From contig CAZLAF010000001.1 of NCBI GenBank assembly GCA_964557445.1, forward strand, positions 124,001-188,000: a DNA stretch of 64,000 nucleotides, in the 5' to 3' direction. Positions within the stretch are counted from its first letter, which is position 1, and every line of letters starts with the position of its first letter. Below the pieces are notes generated by a model that saw only the letters and a list, made by a program, of their open reading frames with translations, ran no database searches and was not told where the DNA came from. The DNA comes from UBA2112 sp964557445. GTDB taxonomy: Bacteria > Patescibacteriota > Saccharimonadia > Saccharimonadales > Saccharimonadaceae. The translations under genes were made by a program, and so were the position numbers. Below are positions 26,649 through 35,920 of the stretch, in pieces.

Positions 26649-27917
26649 ATGCGCATCGGTCTTTTTACTGATACCTACCACCCGGCCATTAACGGAATTG
26701 TAAATGTCGTTGATATTACTCGTGAACAGCTTGAAGCGCTTGGTCACGAAGTATTTATTTTTTGCCCAAAAGTCAACGGCGACAACCGCGAATATGACGA
26801 TCATGTCATCAGATTTCGGAGTATTCCAAGTGGTTTGTTTGACGATAATCGATTAGCGGTGTTTTTCCCTCCAATTGCTATGCGCAAGATTCGCAGTCTC
26901 GAACTTGATGTGATTCATTTCTTTACTCCACTCCAGATCGGTATGATGGGTGTGTATGCTGCGCAACGTACGAATGCGATTTTGGTCGGACACCACTGTA
27001 CTGATTTTTATCAGTATGTCGAACATTATCCGCAGGTTTTACCAGGAGTACTCGCGCTGACGCTTACCTTACCTTTCACGGTCAAATTTGATGGGGTCGA
27101 TGCCCGAACTTTGCTAAAAAGCTACCGTCCGCAGCTGGGTGTGACTCAGTGGAATCGCGATGTCGTCGAAAATCTCATGGCGCTTGTTTATAGTCGTTGC
27201 GATGCGGTGATTGCTGTGTCTCGCAAGAGCCAAAAACAACTAGAATCGTGGCGCGAGCAATATTATTATGACGTGACGTTGTTGCCGACAGGTGTCGACG
27301 CCCTTCCCCGTGCGACAGCCGCCGAAGTGACAGCCTTTAAGAAGCAGTGGAATATTGCGCAAGATGATTTTGTGATGAGTTATGTTGGTCGTCTTGGTGC
27401 CGAGAAGAATCTTGCCATGCTTATACCAACACTCAAAAAAGTTCTTGCCAAGCACCCCCAAGCGCGACTGATGTATGTTGGCGATTTTGACTACCGCGAG
27501 ACACTCGAAGAGCTAGCCGAGGCCTCTGGTGTTGGTGATCGGATTACATTTACTGGTCGCATGCCGCGCGAAGATCTCGGTGTTGCCTATCAGGCAAGCG
27601 ACGTGTTTGTATTTCCTTCGACGACTGACACGCAAGGTCTGGCGATACACGAAGCGGCACTTTCGGGACTCCCTGTCGTTCTTATCGACAAACACCTTAG
27701 CGAGGTGGTTGTTGATGGCGAAAATGGCTTTATTGTTCCTCAGACGCAAGTTGCGCTGGCTGAAAAGGTTTGTCAGCTTATCGAAAATCCAGAGCTAAAA
27801 AAGCAGTTTGGTACAAGAAGTAAAAAAATAGCCCAGGCCTTTAGCGAGCATGATCAAACCAAGGCGCTTGTCGACATCTATCAGCAGGCCGTTTCGACAC
27901 GAGAAAAATACTTGTAA
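26649..27917 (+). CDS. GT4-family glycosyltransferase (glycolipid synthase-like)
   Basis: 422 residues. MRIGLFTDTYHPAINGI with the glycine turn, VGRLGAEKNLAMLIPTL, and PSTTDTQGLAIHEAALSGLPVV with the donor-binding motif. The start resembles diacylglycerol glucosyltransferases and PimB-like mannosyltransferases; I infer a membrane glycolipid product. 14 nt after the preceding GT4 gene; TATAAT at the end of that gene (13 nt before ATG) may give an extra promoter. Confidence 0.9.
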   Translation: MRIGLFTDTYHPAINGIVNVVDITREQLEALGHEVFIFCPKVNGDNREYDDHVIRFRSIPSGLFDDNRLAVFFPPIAMRKIRSLELDVIHFFTPLQIGMMGVYAAQRTNAILVGHHCTDFYQYVEHYPQVLPGVLALTLTLPFTVKFDGVDARTLLKSYRPQLGVTQWNRDVVENLMALVYSRCDAVIAVSRKSQKQLESWREQYYYDVTLLPTGVDALPRATAAEVTAFKKQWNIAQDDFVMSYVGRLGAEKNLAMLIPTLKKVLAKHPQARLMYVGDFDYRETLEELAEASGVGDRITFTGRMPREDLGVAYQASDVFVFPSTTDTQGLAIHEAALSGLPVVLIDKHLSEVVVDGENGFIVPQTQVALAEKVCQLIENPELKKQFGTRSKKIAQAFSEHDQTKALVDIYQQAVSTREKYL

Positions 27918-27935
27918 AGACAAAGTGAGAGAAAT

Positions 27936-27965
27936 AAATAACACCCGCTATTCCGGGTGTTATTT
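27936..27965. terminator. Bidirectional terminator
   Basis: AAATAACACCCG / CGGGTGTTATTT, 12 bp, loop CTATTC, between convergent genes. Confidence 0.85.
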
Positions 27966-27980
27966 TGCTACACAGACAAT

Positions 27981-28259
27981 CTATGACGCTGTTGGGTTCA
28001 AGTTGTGCTTTTTGATACTGTCTAGGAGTTTTGGTCGGTCAAAGCCCAAAATAATATCGCCTGCTACGTCAGTAACGGGTACGCCGCTATAGTTACCGCC
28101 ACTTTTTTGCATCAGCTCTTCGTAGGCCTCTTTATCCTCTTCGATATCTTTTTTGACATACGGGACACCAAGGTGGTCGAGCCACTGTGCTTCAGTGTGG
28201 CAAAATGCGCACCAGCTGGTGCTGTAAATAATGACTTTTGGATCAGCGGTATCGCTCAT
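27981..28259 (-). CDS. Glutaredoxin-like thiol oxidoreductase
   Basis: 92 residues, thioredoxin fold. Redox motif WCAFC (about 17-21), cis-Pro in GVPVTD and the final GFDRPKLL glycine loop. Resembles NrdH/Mycoredoxin-type glutaredoxins that reduce ribonucleotide reductase or mixed disulfides; the partner is not in view. Shine-Dalgarno GAGGGT upstream. Confidence 0.9.
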   Translation of the reverse strand: MSDTADPKVIIYSTSWCAFCHTEAQWLDHLGVPYVKKDIEEDKEAYEELMQKSGGNYSGVPVTDVAGDIILGFDRPKLLDSIKKHNLNPTAS

Positions 28260-28349
28260 AAGATCTACCCTCTTCTATTACTATACTTAGTATATTAAAT
28301 ACACCCCTCACATGCAAGTGTTTAAGCGTATTATAGCAGTAAAAGCGAA

Positions 28350-28377
28350 ATGCCCGCCACAACGTTGTGACGGGCAT
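28350..28377 (-). terminator. Terminator of the lipoprotein gene
   Basis: ATGCCCG-CACAAC/GTTGTG-CGGGCAT hairpin with one mismatch pair, followed on the minus strand by TTCGCTTTTAC. Confidence 0.75.
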
Positions 28378-28388
28378 CGCTCTTCAGG

Positions 28389-28949
28389 TTAGTGAGGAAT
28401 CTCTGTGAGGCCGTTGATGATCAGTACGCCCTCATCCCCTGTGCCAGCGATTCGGAGTGTGGGAGATTCTTCCCCGGCAAAGCCGACGGTGGTAATCTTT
28501 GGCAACCAAGTAATTGCATCGGCTCCGGATACTTCGATGAACGCCGACGGATTGATCGTGCCTTCGACGACAACTCCGCTGCCATCACCGCTGACGCTGA
28601 TGTAGACATCGTGACCGACATTGCCAGTAATCCATAGGCAGGAGTCTTCTCCGGTCAGGCCGATATGCGAACCAGTGCTGATATTGTCATAGACAACCAC
28701 AGCTCGAGCGGCTCGCTCGTCGACTGCTCCGTTGGTGTCAAGGTCTCCGCGTAGTTGCTGGTCGATATCAATCTCGTCGCAGCCAGCCAGGTTTTCTGGG
28801 ATGTTACCCGTGAGTACCTGATGTGCTTTTACATCGTTTTGATGATGTGATTCTGATGTCGTCGTGGCGCAAGCCGCCAGCCCGACGATAATCACGACTA
28901 GAAGCAGAACACCGGTCACTCGGCGCAGTGTGCGATTGACGTAGGGCAT
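28389..28949 (-). CDS. Lipoprotein of unknown function
   Basis: 186 residues. Signal peptide with lipobox GLAAC (Cys about 27), then a His-rich linker and a beta-helix-like mature part in which short strands recur: HIGLTGEDSCLWITGNVGHDVYISVSG, VVVEGTINPSAFIEVSG. The repeated pattern suggests a right-handed beta-solenoid. AAAGG precedes ATG 28949. Isolated transcription unit with its own terminator. Confidence 0.8.
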   Translation of the reverse strand: MPYVNRTLRRVTGVLLLVVIIVGLAACATTTSESHHQNDVKAHQVLTGNIPENLAGCDEIDIDQQLRGDLDTNGAVDERAARAVVVYDNISTGSHIGLTGEDSCLWITGNVGHDVYISVSGDGSGVVVEGTINPSAFIEVSGADAITWLPKITTVGFAGEESPTLRIAGTGDEGVLIINGLTEIPH

Positions 28950-29059
28950 GTGAGCCTTTCTGTAGAGAGTGCGTGCTGATATGAAGAGCGATATCGACCC
29001 AATGTGTCGATAATTATACTATAGCATAAAATTATAAATAAAGCAATATATGCGCAGTG

Positions 29060-29269
29060 CTATAAGTCAGAGCCGCCCTGGCGCCTCGTTAAATACCACC
29101 CGCCATCTTGGCCCTGATAGACGCTCAGCTCAAGGTTCATATTTTCAAGCATGCGCAGTTCGGCAGCTTTTTCGGCAGCATGTTTTGAGGGGTAGCGAGT
29201 TTTGTTCGCTTCGTTGTTGACGCTTGGGGTATAGCGAGTATGTTTGAGCGGCGTATGGCGTCTAGGCAT
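29060..29269 (-). CDS. Small basic protein
   Basis: 69 residues from ATG 29269, fixed by TATACT 6 nt upstream. RYPSKHAAEKAAELRMLEN and QDGGWYLTRR recall short DUF2188-type or AP2-like single-sheet folds; not confidently recognised. Divergent from the ATP synthase operon, sharing its intergenic region. Confidence 0.7.
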   Translation of the reverse strand: MPRRHTPLKHTRYTPSVNNEANKTRYPSKHAAEKAAELRMLENMNLELSVYQGQDGGWYLTRRQGGSDL

Positions 29270-29287
29270 GGTACTAGTATACATTTA

Positions 29288-29316
29288 TTGCTCTTCGACC
29301 TATTGTTTGTTATAGT
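29288..29316 (+). promoter_or_regulatory. Promoter of the ATP synthase operon
   Basis: TTGCTC (29288-29293), 17 nt, TATAGT (29311-29316), then 9 nt to ATG 29326, giving an almost leaderless first gene. Confidence 0.6.
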
Positions 29317-29325
29317 CAACATGTA

Positions 29326-29580
29326 ATGAGCGCTGCTGAGGCAAAAAACAGCGACAAAGAACCAACGCCGCCGAAAAAATCGACGGTTGTTTTATTGTTC
29401 ACTATAGCGGCGGACACTACCTGGAGAATGTTTCTTCCGGTGATTGGCGCAACTATTTTGGGCGTATGGGGCGATAGAACACTTGCAACCAAGCCGTGGT
29501 TGACTATACTAGGTATTGTTGTCGGCGTGATTGTGGCGTCGCTCCTCGTTCGAGCACAAATAAGAAGGAAGGTCATTTAG
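29326..29580 (+). CDS. atpI: AtpI-like membrane protein
   Basis: 84 residues with two membrane helices (about 30-48 and 58-76, Gly/Val-rich). Sits at the head of the ATP synthase operon, where AtpI assists c-ring assembly. Sequence similarity alone is weak; position and layout support the call. Its stop overlaps the GTG start of atpB by one base. Confidence 0.75.
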   Translation: MSAAEAKNSDKEPTPPKKSTVVLLFTIAADTTWRMFLPVIGATILGVWGDRTLATKPWLTILGIVVGVIVASLLVRAQIRRKVI

Positions 29581-30386
29581 TGGATAATCTGCATATTAGT
29601 ATTGCTGCCGAGACACTGTTTCATATTGGTACGTTTCCGGTAACTAATGCTTTGGTCAACGGTATTGTCGGTAGCTTGATCGCAATCGCTATTCTTACTT
29701 ATGTGGCAAGCAAGGTGCGTCGTGGTAGTTACAATCGTTTTGTTGGTTTGGTGCAGTGGGTGTTCGAGGGTCTTTTGAATCAAATCAATGCCGTTATTCC
29801 CGACAAAGAGCTGGCTCGCAAGATTACGCCGCTAGCTGTGACGATATTTTTTGTTGTCCTTATTAATTACTGGCTCAGTATTATGCCGGGTCTCGAATCG
29901 ATCAAGTACAATGGTGTATCGGTATTTCGTAGTCTTGCGGCTGATCTCAACTTTACACTTGCGCTGGCAATCATCACTATCGTGACGGTGCAAGTGTATG
30001 CAGTCAAATATCTGACAAATCTTGGCAACTTAGGACGTTATTTTCGCAATCCATTCAAAGATTTTGTCGCTTCGTTCGAGGGCATCTTGGAGCTTATTGG
30101 TGAGGTTTCCCGAGGTGCGGCACTAGCGCTTCGTTTGTTTGGCAACGCGTTTGCCGGCGAGGTGCTTTTGATCGTGATTGCAGCTTTGACAAGCTATGCT
30201 GCCAGTGTGACGCTGCCATTCTTTATGGCGTTCGAGCTGTTTATCGGTTTTATTCAAGCCTACGTGTTCTTTATCCTGACGCTTATATTTACCGCACTGG
30301 CGGTGTCGCATGAACACGGCGACGACCATTCGACTGATCATTCACCTGCTGCTACTGCTAAAAAGACGGCCGTACAGACAGAATGA
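29580..30386 (+). CDS. atpB: ATP synthase F0 subunit a
   Basis: 268 residues from GTG 29580, preceded by AAGGAAGG; the longer reading from 29496 overlaps atpI. Key helix EVSRGAALALRLFGNAFAGEVLL holds the essential Arg that faces the c-ring. C-terminal tail is His/Asp-rich (HEHGDDHSTDH). Confidence 0.95.
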   Translation: MDNLHISIAAETLFHIGTFPVTNALVNGIVGSLIAIAILTYVASKVRRGSYNRFVGLVQWVFEGLLNQINAVIPDKELARKITPLAVTIFFVVLINYWLSIMPGLESIKYNGVSVFRSLAADLNFTLALAIITIVTVQVYAVKYLTNLGNLGRYFRNPFKDFVASFEGILELIGEVSRGAALALRLFGNAFAGEVLLIVIAALTSYAASVTLPFFMAFELFIGFIQAYVFFILTLIFTALAVSHEHGDDHSTDHSPAATAKKTAVQTE

Positions 30387-30424
30387 TATAATTATAGGTA
30401 ATAACAAAAGGAGATATATTAAAC

Positions 30425-30637
30425 ATGGAAGAACTAGCTTTTGGCCTCGCGTATGCCCTACCTGCTCTCGGTGCTGCAATCGGTATCGGTATGATCGGTA
30501 ATGGTGCACTAAATGCGCTTGGACGCAACCCAGAGAAGATTGGTGAAATCCGCACATTGATGATTACAGCGATCGTCTTTGCCGACTCTTTGGCAATTAT
30601 CGGTATTATCGTAGCTATCATAGCCAAGTTTTTGTAG
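30425..30637 (+). CDS. atpE: ATP synthase F0 subunit c
   Basis: 70 residues, a helical hairpin. Polar loop GRNPEKIGE joins the helices; the ion-binding carboxylate is Asp in VFADSLAII, not the more usual Glu. AAAGGAG 10 nt before ATG. Confidence 0.95.
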   Translation: MEELAFGLAYALPALGAAIGIGMIGNGALNALGRNPEKIGEIRTLMITAIVFADSLAIIGIIVAIIAKFL

Positions 30638-30645
30638 GGGCTTAA

Positions 30646-31185
30646 ATGGATTATTTGACACAATTTGCAGCATCAGAGACCGGAGCGGACAGCGATATCC
30701 TCTCTACTCTTGGTATTCACTGGGAGTTATTAGTACTGCAGATCGTTGCCTTTTTGATCCTTGTGTGGGCACTTGGCAAATTTGTCTATCCGTGGTTGAT
30801 GAAGCAGGTTGATGAGCGTCAGGCGAAACTCGAAGAGAGCGTTCGAGCGGTCGAAGAAGCTGAAAAGAAAGCCGAATCGGCTCAAGAAGAGATTGCTGCC
30901 TTACTCAAAGAAGCGCGTCGTGAGGCAAAAGATATCGTGACGACAGCAAAAGACGAGGCGGTCGCAATGATCGCAAGTAGCGAGATGAAGGCGAAGACTC
31001 GAGCTGACAAGATCGTCAAAGATGCTCATGAACAGATTGAAAAAGATGTGATTGCAGCGCGCAAGACACTGCGCAACGACACGATTGAACTGGTTGCACT
31101 CGCAACTGAAAAAGTTGTCGGCAAGGCCGTTAGTGCTGATATCGATAATAAAATCATCACTACCGCAGTCAAGGAGCAGGCGTAA
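30646..31185 (+). CDS. atpF: ATP synthase F0 subunit b
   Basis: 179 residues. Membrane helix at about 28-48, then a long charged coiled coil rich in AEEKK, the peripheral stalk. Starts 8 nt after atpE and ends directly before atpH. Confidence 0.95.
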   Translation: MDYLTQFAASETGADSDILSTLGIHWELLVLQIVAFLILVWALGKFVYPWLMKQVDERQAKLEESVRAVEEAEKKAESAQEEIAALLKEARREAKDIVTTAKDEAVAMIASSEMKAKTRADKIVKDAHEQIEKDVIAARKTLRNDTIELVALATEKVVGKAVSADIDNKIITTAVKEQA

Positions 31186-31575
31186 GTGGCAAGTATCCGA
31201 CTTTCTCGACGCAAGATCGCGGCATATATTGCCGACGAGCTGATTGCTGGACGTAACGCGACCAGACAGCTCGCTGCGTATCTTGTCGAGACCAAGCGGA
31301 CACGAGAAGTGATTCTCGTGGTACGCGATATCGAATCGGCGCTTGCCGAGCGTGGCGTACTGGTTGCTGATGTGGCTGCGAGTCGTGATCTGACTCCTGA
31401 GGCAAAACAGACTATTGCTGACTTTTTGCGTCAGACAACTGGCGCGCAAGATGTTCATATGAGACCACACGTTGACTCAGATCTCCTGGGTGGTGTGCGG
31501 ATCGATACTCCTGGACAGCGCCTCGATCAAACAGTACGACACCGATTGAATCAATTAACAGCAAGCAAGATATAA
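31186..31575 (+). CDS. atpH: ATP synthase F1 subunit delta
   Basis: 129 residues from GTG, abutting atpF. Shorter than the usual about 175: the N-terminal helical domain seems reduced, whereas the C-terminal part (HVDSDLLGGVRIDTPGQRLDQTVRHRL) matches the conserved end of delta. Confidence 0.9.
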   Translation: MASIRLSRRKIAAYIADELIAGRNATRQLAAYLVETKRTREVILVVRDIESALAERGVLVADVAASRDLTPEAKQTIADFLRQTTGAQDVHMRPHVDSDLLGGVRIDTPGQRLDQTVRHRLNQLTASKI

Positions 31576-31584
31576 GGAATCATC

Positions 31585-33120
31585 ATGGCAGAACTACAAA
31601 TAGCAGACTTAAGCAAGGAACTCAAAGACGCGATTCAAGCGCTTGATGTCTCCGGGGATATCGAGAGCGTTGGTATTGTGACGCGCGTTGGCGACGGTGT
31701 GGTGTGGGTGTATGGCCTCCGCGACGCTGGCTACAGCGAGGTGCTACAAATCGAATCTGATGAAGGTATCGTTGAGGCATTTGCACTTAACCTAAATGAA
31801 GACGAAATCGGTGCTGTATTGCTGGGTAGCGACGAGTCTGTGATTGCCGGCGCCAAAGTGACCCTTAAGGGTACGGTGCTCGATGTGCCTATCGGTCCTG
31901 AGCTGCTTGGTCGCGTAGTTGATCCACTTGGAAACCCGCTTGATGGTGGTCCTGCGATTACAACTAAACAACGAGGTTTGGTTGAGCGCGAAGCGATTGG
32001 TGTACTCGGTCGCAAGCCTGTCCACGAGCCGATGATGACTGGCGTGATGGCAATCGACGGCATGTTTCCTATTGGTCGCGGTCAACGTGAGCTGATTATC
32101 GGCGATCGCCAGACTGGTAAAACAGCCATCGCTATCGATACTATGATCAACCAGGGTCGTCAAAAAACTGGCGTGGTAAATATTTATGTAGCAATTGGTC
32201 AAAAACTGAGCAAGATTGCTCGTCTTGTCGAGCGCCTCAAAGAAGAAGGCGTCATGGATCAAACGATTATCGTGGCAACGGGCCCAAGCGATCCAGCATC
32301 ACTTCTCTACCTTGCTCCATATGCCGCGACAGCTATGGGTGAGTATTTCCGTGACAACAAAGAACATGCGCTTATCATCTATGATGATCTGACGAAGCAT
32401 GCTGTTGCCTACCGCCAAATGTCGCTATTGCTCCGCCGTCCACCGGGACGCGAAGCCTTTCCTGGTGATGTGTTTTATCTTCACTCTCGCCTGCTCGAGC
32501 GTTCTGCGAAGCTGTCCGACAAGCTCGGCGCTGGTTCCCTTACTGCTTTGCCAATCATTGAGACGCAAGCTGGCGATATCTCTGCCTATATTCCGACCAA
32601 CGTCATCTCTATTACCGACGGTCAGATTTTCATGGAAGCAGATTTGTTCAACCAAGGTATCCGCCCAGCGATTAGTGCCGGTCTATCGGTGAGTCGTGTT
32701 GGTGGCGCTGCTCAGACAAAAGCGGTCAAGAGCGTTGGCGGTGGCCTCAAGCTAGGTCTGAGCCAGTTCCGTGAACTCGCCAGTTTTGCGCAGTTCGGTA
32801 GTGATCTCGACGAAGCAACCAAGCACCAGATCGAGCGTGGTCAGCGTCTCACGGAACTTCTCAAGCAGCAACAATATACCCCGATGGGCGTGTGGGAGCA
32901 AGTTGCGAGTATCTGGGCTGTTAACACAGGTAGCTTTGACAAAGTAGCCGTAAGTAAGATTGGTGAAGCCAAGACTGCTCTACTGACTCGTCTCTGGACT
33001 GACAACAAAAAAGACATGCAAGAACTCAATAAGGGTGATTTAAAAGTGACTCCTGAAGAAAAGGTCGCCAAATTGATCGAAAAGACTGCCAAAGCTGTAG
33101 CGAAAGGTTTTGAGGAGTAA
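31585..33120 (+). CDS. atpA: ATP synthase F1 subunit alpha
   Basis: 511 residues, normal length. P-loop GDRQTGKTAIA, then ALIIYDDLTKHAVAYRQMSLLLRRPPGREA, the alpha-specific signature. Forms the catalytic hexamer with beta. Confidence 0.98.
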   Translation: MAELQIADLSKELKDAIQALDVSGDIESVGIVTRVGDGVVWVYGLRDAGYSEVLQIESDEGIVEAFALNLNEDEIGAVLLGSDESVIAGAKVTLKGTVLDVPIGPELLGRVVDPLGNPLDGGPAITTKQRGLVEREAIGVLGRKPVHEPMMTGVMAIDGMFPIGRGQRELIIGDRQTGKTAIAIDTMINQGRQKTGVVNIYVAIGQKLSKIARLVERLKEEGVMDQTIIVATGPSDPASLLYLAPYAATAMGEYFRDNKEHALIIYDDLTKHAVAYRQMSLLLRRPPGREAFPGDVFYLHSRLLERSAKLSDKLGAGSLTALPIIETQAGDISAYIPTNVISITDGQIFMEADLFNQGIRPAISAGLSVSRVGGAAQTKAVKSVGGGLKLGLSQFRELASFAQFGSDLDEATKHQIERGQRLTELLKQQQYTPMGVWEQVASIWAVNTGSFDKVAVSKIGEAKTALLTRLWTDNKKDMQELNKGDLKVTPEEKVAKLIEKTAKAVAKGFEE

Positions 33121-33122
33121 GA

Positions 33123-33404
33123 ATGGCTGAATATGGCGCACTTGGTATTAGAGATCGTGCCTTTGAGTCCGACCCAGATGATGAGCCGGTAGTTGTAGCT
33201 GACTATGATCTTTATGGATTGGATAATAATAGTCCTAATATGCATCAGCTTGATCGAGTGGCGGAAATAACAATAGTAGGCATTGGTGGTGTTGCTCTTG
33301 TTGCGACAGAGTTAGATATTGTTGTTGATGAAGATGACCCTGAGGCTATTCGTAAGGCTGAGCGTGCAGTAGCAGAGCGATACGGAAGGAGCGCTGATGT
33401 CTAG
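33123..33404 (+). CDS. Unknown small acidic protein inserted in the atp operon
   Basis: 93 residues, strongly acidic (FESDPDDEPVVVADYD, VVDEDDPEAIRKAERAV), with a hydrophobic strand-turn ITIVGIGGVALVATEL in the middle. Starts 2 nt after atpA behind GGAG and overlaps atpG by 8 nt, so it is translated as part of the operon. No such gene belongs to the standard F1 set. Could be a regulatory or assembly factor, or an operon passenger. Confidence 0.8.
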   Translation: MAEYGALGIRDRAFESDPDDEPVVVADYDLYGLDNNSPNMHQLDRVAEITIVGIGGVALVATELDIVVDEDDPEAIRKAERAVAERYGRSADV

Positions 33405-34266
33405 TACTCGTGCCCTTAAGACCCGTATTCGCTCGGTGAAAAGCACCAAGCAGATCACCAAGGCTATGCAGCTGGTCGCTGCGAGCAAGATGCGCAAGGC
33501 CCAGGAAGCTCAAAAAGCCTCAGCGCCGTACACGCAGCTTGCTAATGAGATTTTGACCCATCTTGCAAGTCAAGGCGAGACCGACCGGCACCCACTTTTT
33601 GCCGTTCCTGAAAAGATCGACAATCGATTGCTTATCGTCATCTCAACAGACAAAGGCCTAGCGGGTGCTTATGATGCCAATGTACTTAAGCTATATGCCA
33701 AGCAGCTACTCGATGATCAGCAGGCTGGCGTTAAGAATCAGACGATTACTATCGGTCGTCGCGCCAATAGATTCACGTCGCGCGTCAAAGGTATCGATGT
33801 TGTAGCGGCACACCAAGATCTACCCGACGATCCGGCTGGAGCGCAGTTGCGTGCGATTGTCGATGCTGCGATGGAGCAGTTTGTGAATGGCGAAGTGGAC
33901 GCCGTCGATGTGGTCTATACGCAGTTTATCAGTAGTGTCAATCAGCGTCCGGTCGTGCAGCGTATATTGCCAGCGGGTTACGAAAAGGTTGAGGTGAGCG
34001 AAACTGTGCGCGAAGCCGAGTTTGAGCCGAGCGCCGAAGAGGTACTCGAAGCTGTGACGTATCGCCTCGTAGAGGCGCAGGTGTATCATGCACTACTGAC
34101 TGCTCGTGCTAGCGAATATATTATGCGTATGCTAGCGATGAAGAACGCTACCGACAACGCGAGTGATTTGATCGACGACCTGACGCTCGCGATGAACAAA
34201 GCTCGCCAAAGCGCGATCACGCAAGAACTAGCAGAAATTAGCGGTGGCGTGGAGGCAATGAAATGA
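33397..34266 (+). CDS. atpG: ATP synthase F1 subunit gamma
   Basis: 289 residues. N-terminal RIRSVKSTKQITKAMQLVAASKMRKAQ and C-terminal RQSAITQELAEISGGVEAM form the central-shaft coiled coil. Overlaps both neighbouring genes. Confidence 0.97.
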   Translation: MSSTRALKTRIRSVKSTKQITKAMQLVAASKMRKAQEAQKASAPYTQLANEILTHLASQGETDRHPLFAVPEKIDNRLLIVISTDKGLAGAYDANVLKLYAKQLLDDQQAGVKNQTITIGRRANRFTSRVKGIDVVAAHQDLPDDPAGAQLRAIVDAAMEQFVNGEVDAVDVVYTQFISSVNQRPVVQRILPAGYEKVEVSETVREAEFEPSAEEVLEAVTYRLVEAQVYHALLTARASEYIMRMLAMKNATDNASDLIDDLTLAMNKARQSAITQELAEISGGVEAMK

Positions 34267-34520
34267 TGGGTTATGGCGAAGTGCCACCGCATACGTTTGC
34301 AGGCAGTCGAATGGACGATTGGGGTAAGATACAGCTCATCGCAAGCTTGAACAGTAGGCAGAGGGAACGGCAGCAGTCCGAACATGGGTTGTCTGCTGAA
34401 ACAAGACAAGGGTTCATTGAACTTAGGCCGGAAGTGGCTGCAATCGACGGAATGATAGCGGCACGAATAAGAGCACACAGCACATCAGACGAATTACACG
34501 CAGAAGGAGAGCAAGTATGA
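34263..34520 (+). CDS. Unknown small protein between atpG and atpD
   Basis: 85 residues. Overlaps atpG (ATGA) and atpD (ATGA) by 4 nt at each end, which is strong evidence of real, coupled translation; a second ATG follows at 34266. Mostly polar and helical (MDDWGKIQLIASLNSRQRERQQSE); no family recognised and no membrane segment. Mid-operon placement suggests a role linked to the enzyme. Confidence 0.75.
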   Translation: MMGYGEVPPHTFAGSRMDDWGKIQLIASLNSRQRERQQSEHGLSAETRQGFIELRPEVAAIDGMIAARIRAHSTSDELHAEGEQV

Positions 34521-35914
34521 CAAAGACAACAGATAAGACGAAATTAAAAGACGGCAAGATTATCCAGGTCGTTGGAGTGGTGATTGACGTCGAATTTGCT
34601 GGTATCGGTAAGCTGCCAGCGATTTACGATGCGTTAAAGATCGCACACGAAGATCGTACTATTACACTAGAGGTGGCACAGCATCTCGATGAGCATACTG
34701 TTCGTACGATTGCCCTATCGAGCACCGATGGGCTCAAGCGTGGCCAAGATGTCGTGAATACTGGTGCGCCAATCAGTGTGCCTGTCGGCAAAGAAACACT
34801 TGGCCGTATGTTCAACGTTGTTGGAGAGCCAATCGATGAGATGCCTGCACCAAAAGGTAAGACTGCGCCGATTCACGCTGCTCCACCTGCGCTTACTGAG
34901 CAGTCAAACAAAGCTGAGATTCTTGAGACAGGTATCAAGGTACTTGATCTCATCGCACCGCTGACAAAGGGTGGTAAAGCTGGTCTGTTTGCTGGTGCTG
35001 GTGTTGGTAAAACCGTGTTGATCCAAGAGCTAATCTTTAATATCGCCAAATTCCACGAAGGCAACTCAGTCTTTGCTGGTGTTGGTGAGCGTACTCGTGA
35101 GGGTAAAGATCTCTACGAAGAGATGGAAGATGCTGGTGTGTTGCCGCGGACAAGCCTCGTCTTTGGTCAGATGAACGAGCCACCTGGAGCGCGTTTGCGT
35201 GTAGCGTTGAGTGGTCTTGCGATGGCCGAGGCGTTTCGTGATGAAGGCCAAGATGTGCTGCTTTTCGTTGATAATATCTTCCGCTATACCCAGGCGGGTG
35301 CCGAGGTGTCTGCGCTGCTTGGTCGTCTGCCATCAGCCGTGGGTTATCAGCCAAACTTGCAGCAAGAGATGGGTATGCTCCAAGAGCGTATTACGAGTAC
35401 TAAAAAAGGCTCTATTACTTCTGTTCAGGCCGTGTATGTACCTGCAGACGACCTGACTGACCCTGCGCCAGCAACAACATTTGCTCACCTCGATGCGACA
35501 ATCGTGATGAACCGTGCGCTCACTGAGATTGGTATCTATCCAGCAGTCGACGTACTCGATAGCACTTCGACTTCTCTTGACCCAGAGGTTGTCGGCGAGG
35601 AGCATTATCGTGTGGCGCGTGAAGTGCAGCGAACAATGCAGGAATATAAAGACCTACAAGACATCATTGCGATCTTGGGCATGGAAGAACTGTCTGACGA
35701 GCAAAAGTCGACCGTTAACCGTGCTCGCCGCTTGCAGCGTTTCTTTGCACAGCCATTCCACGTGGCTGAGCAGTTTACCGGCAACAAGGGTGTCTATGCC
35801 AAGCTTGAAGACACTATCAAGGATGCAGCTGATATCTTGACTGGCAAGTACGACGACAAGCCAGAGAGCTGGTTCTATATGGCACCGGGTCCACTTAGCG
35901 AGAAAAAGGATTAA
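34517..35914 (+). CDS. atpD: ATP synthase F1 subunit beta
   Basis: 465 residues. P-loop GGAGVGKTV-type (FAGAGVGKTVLIQEL), catalytic Glu in GVGERTREGKDLYEEM, and the DELSDEQK-type lever region ELSDEQKSTVNRARRLQRF. Catalytic subunit. Confidence 0.98.
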   Translation: MTKTTDKTKLKDGKIIQVVGVVIDVEFAGIGKLPAIYDALKIAHEDRTITLEVAQHLDEHTVRTIALSSTDGLKRGQDVVNTGAPISVPVGKETLGRMFNVVGEPIDEMPAPKGKTAPIHAAPPALTEQSNKAEILETGIKVLDLIAPLTKGGKAGLFAGAGVGKTVLIQELIFNIAKFHEGNSVFAGVGERTREGKDLYEEMEDAGVLPRTSLVFGQMNEPPGARLRVALSGLAMAEAFRDEGQDVLLFVDNIFRYTQAGAEVSALLGRLPSAVGYQPNLQQEMGMLQERITSTKKGSITSVQAVYVPADDLTDPAPATTFAHLDATIVMNRALTEIGIYPAVDVLDSTSTSLDPEVVGEEHYRVAREVQRTMQEYKDLQDIIAILGMEELSDEQKSTVNRARRLQRFFAQPFHVAEQFTGNKGVYAKLEDTIKDAADILTGKYDDKPESWFYMAPGPLSEKKD

Positions 35915-35920
35915 TTACCA

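Noticed and set aside
278..34266. UGA recoding (as in Gracilibacteria)
   Set aside because: TGA is used as a real stop, for example at 278-280 and 34264-34266, each overlapping the next start.
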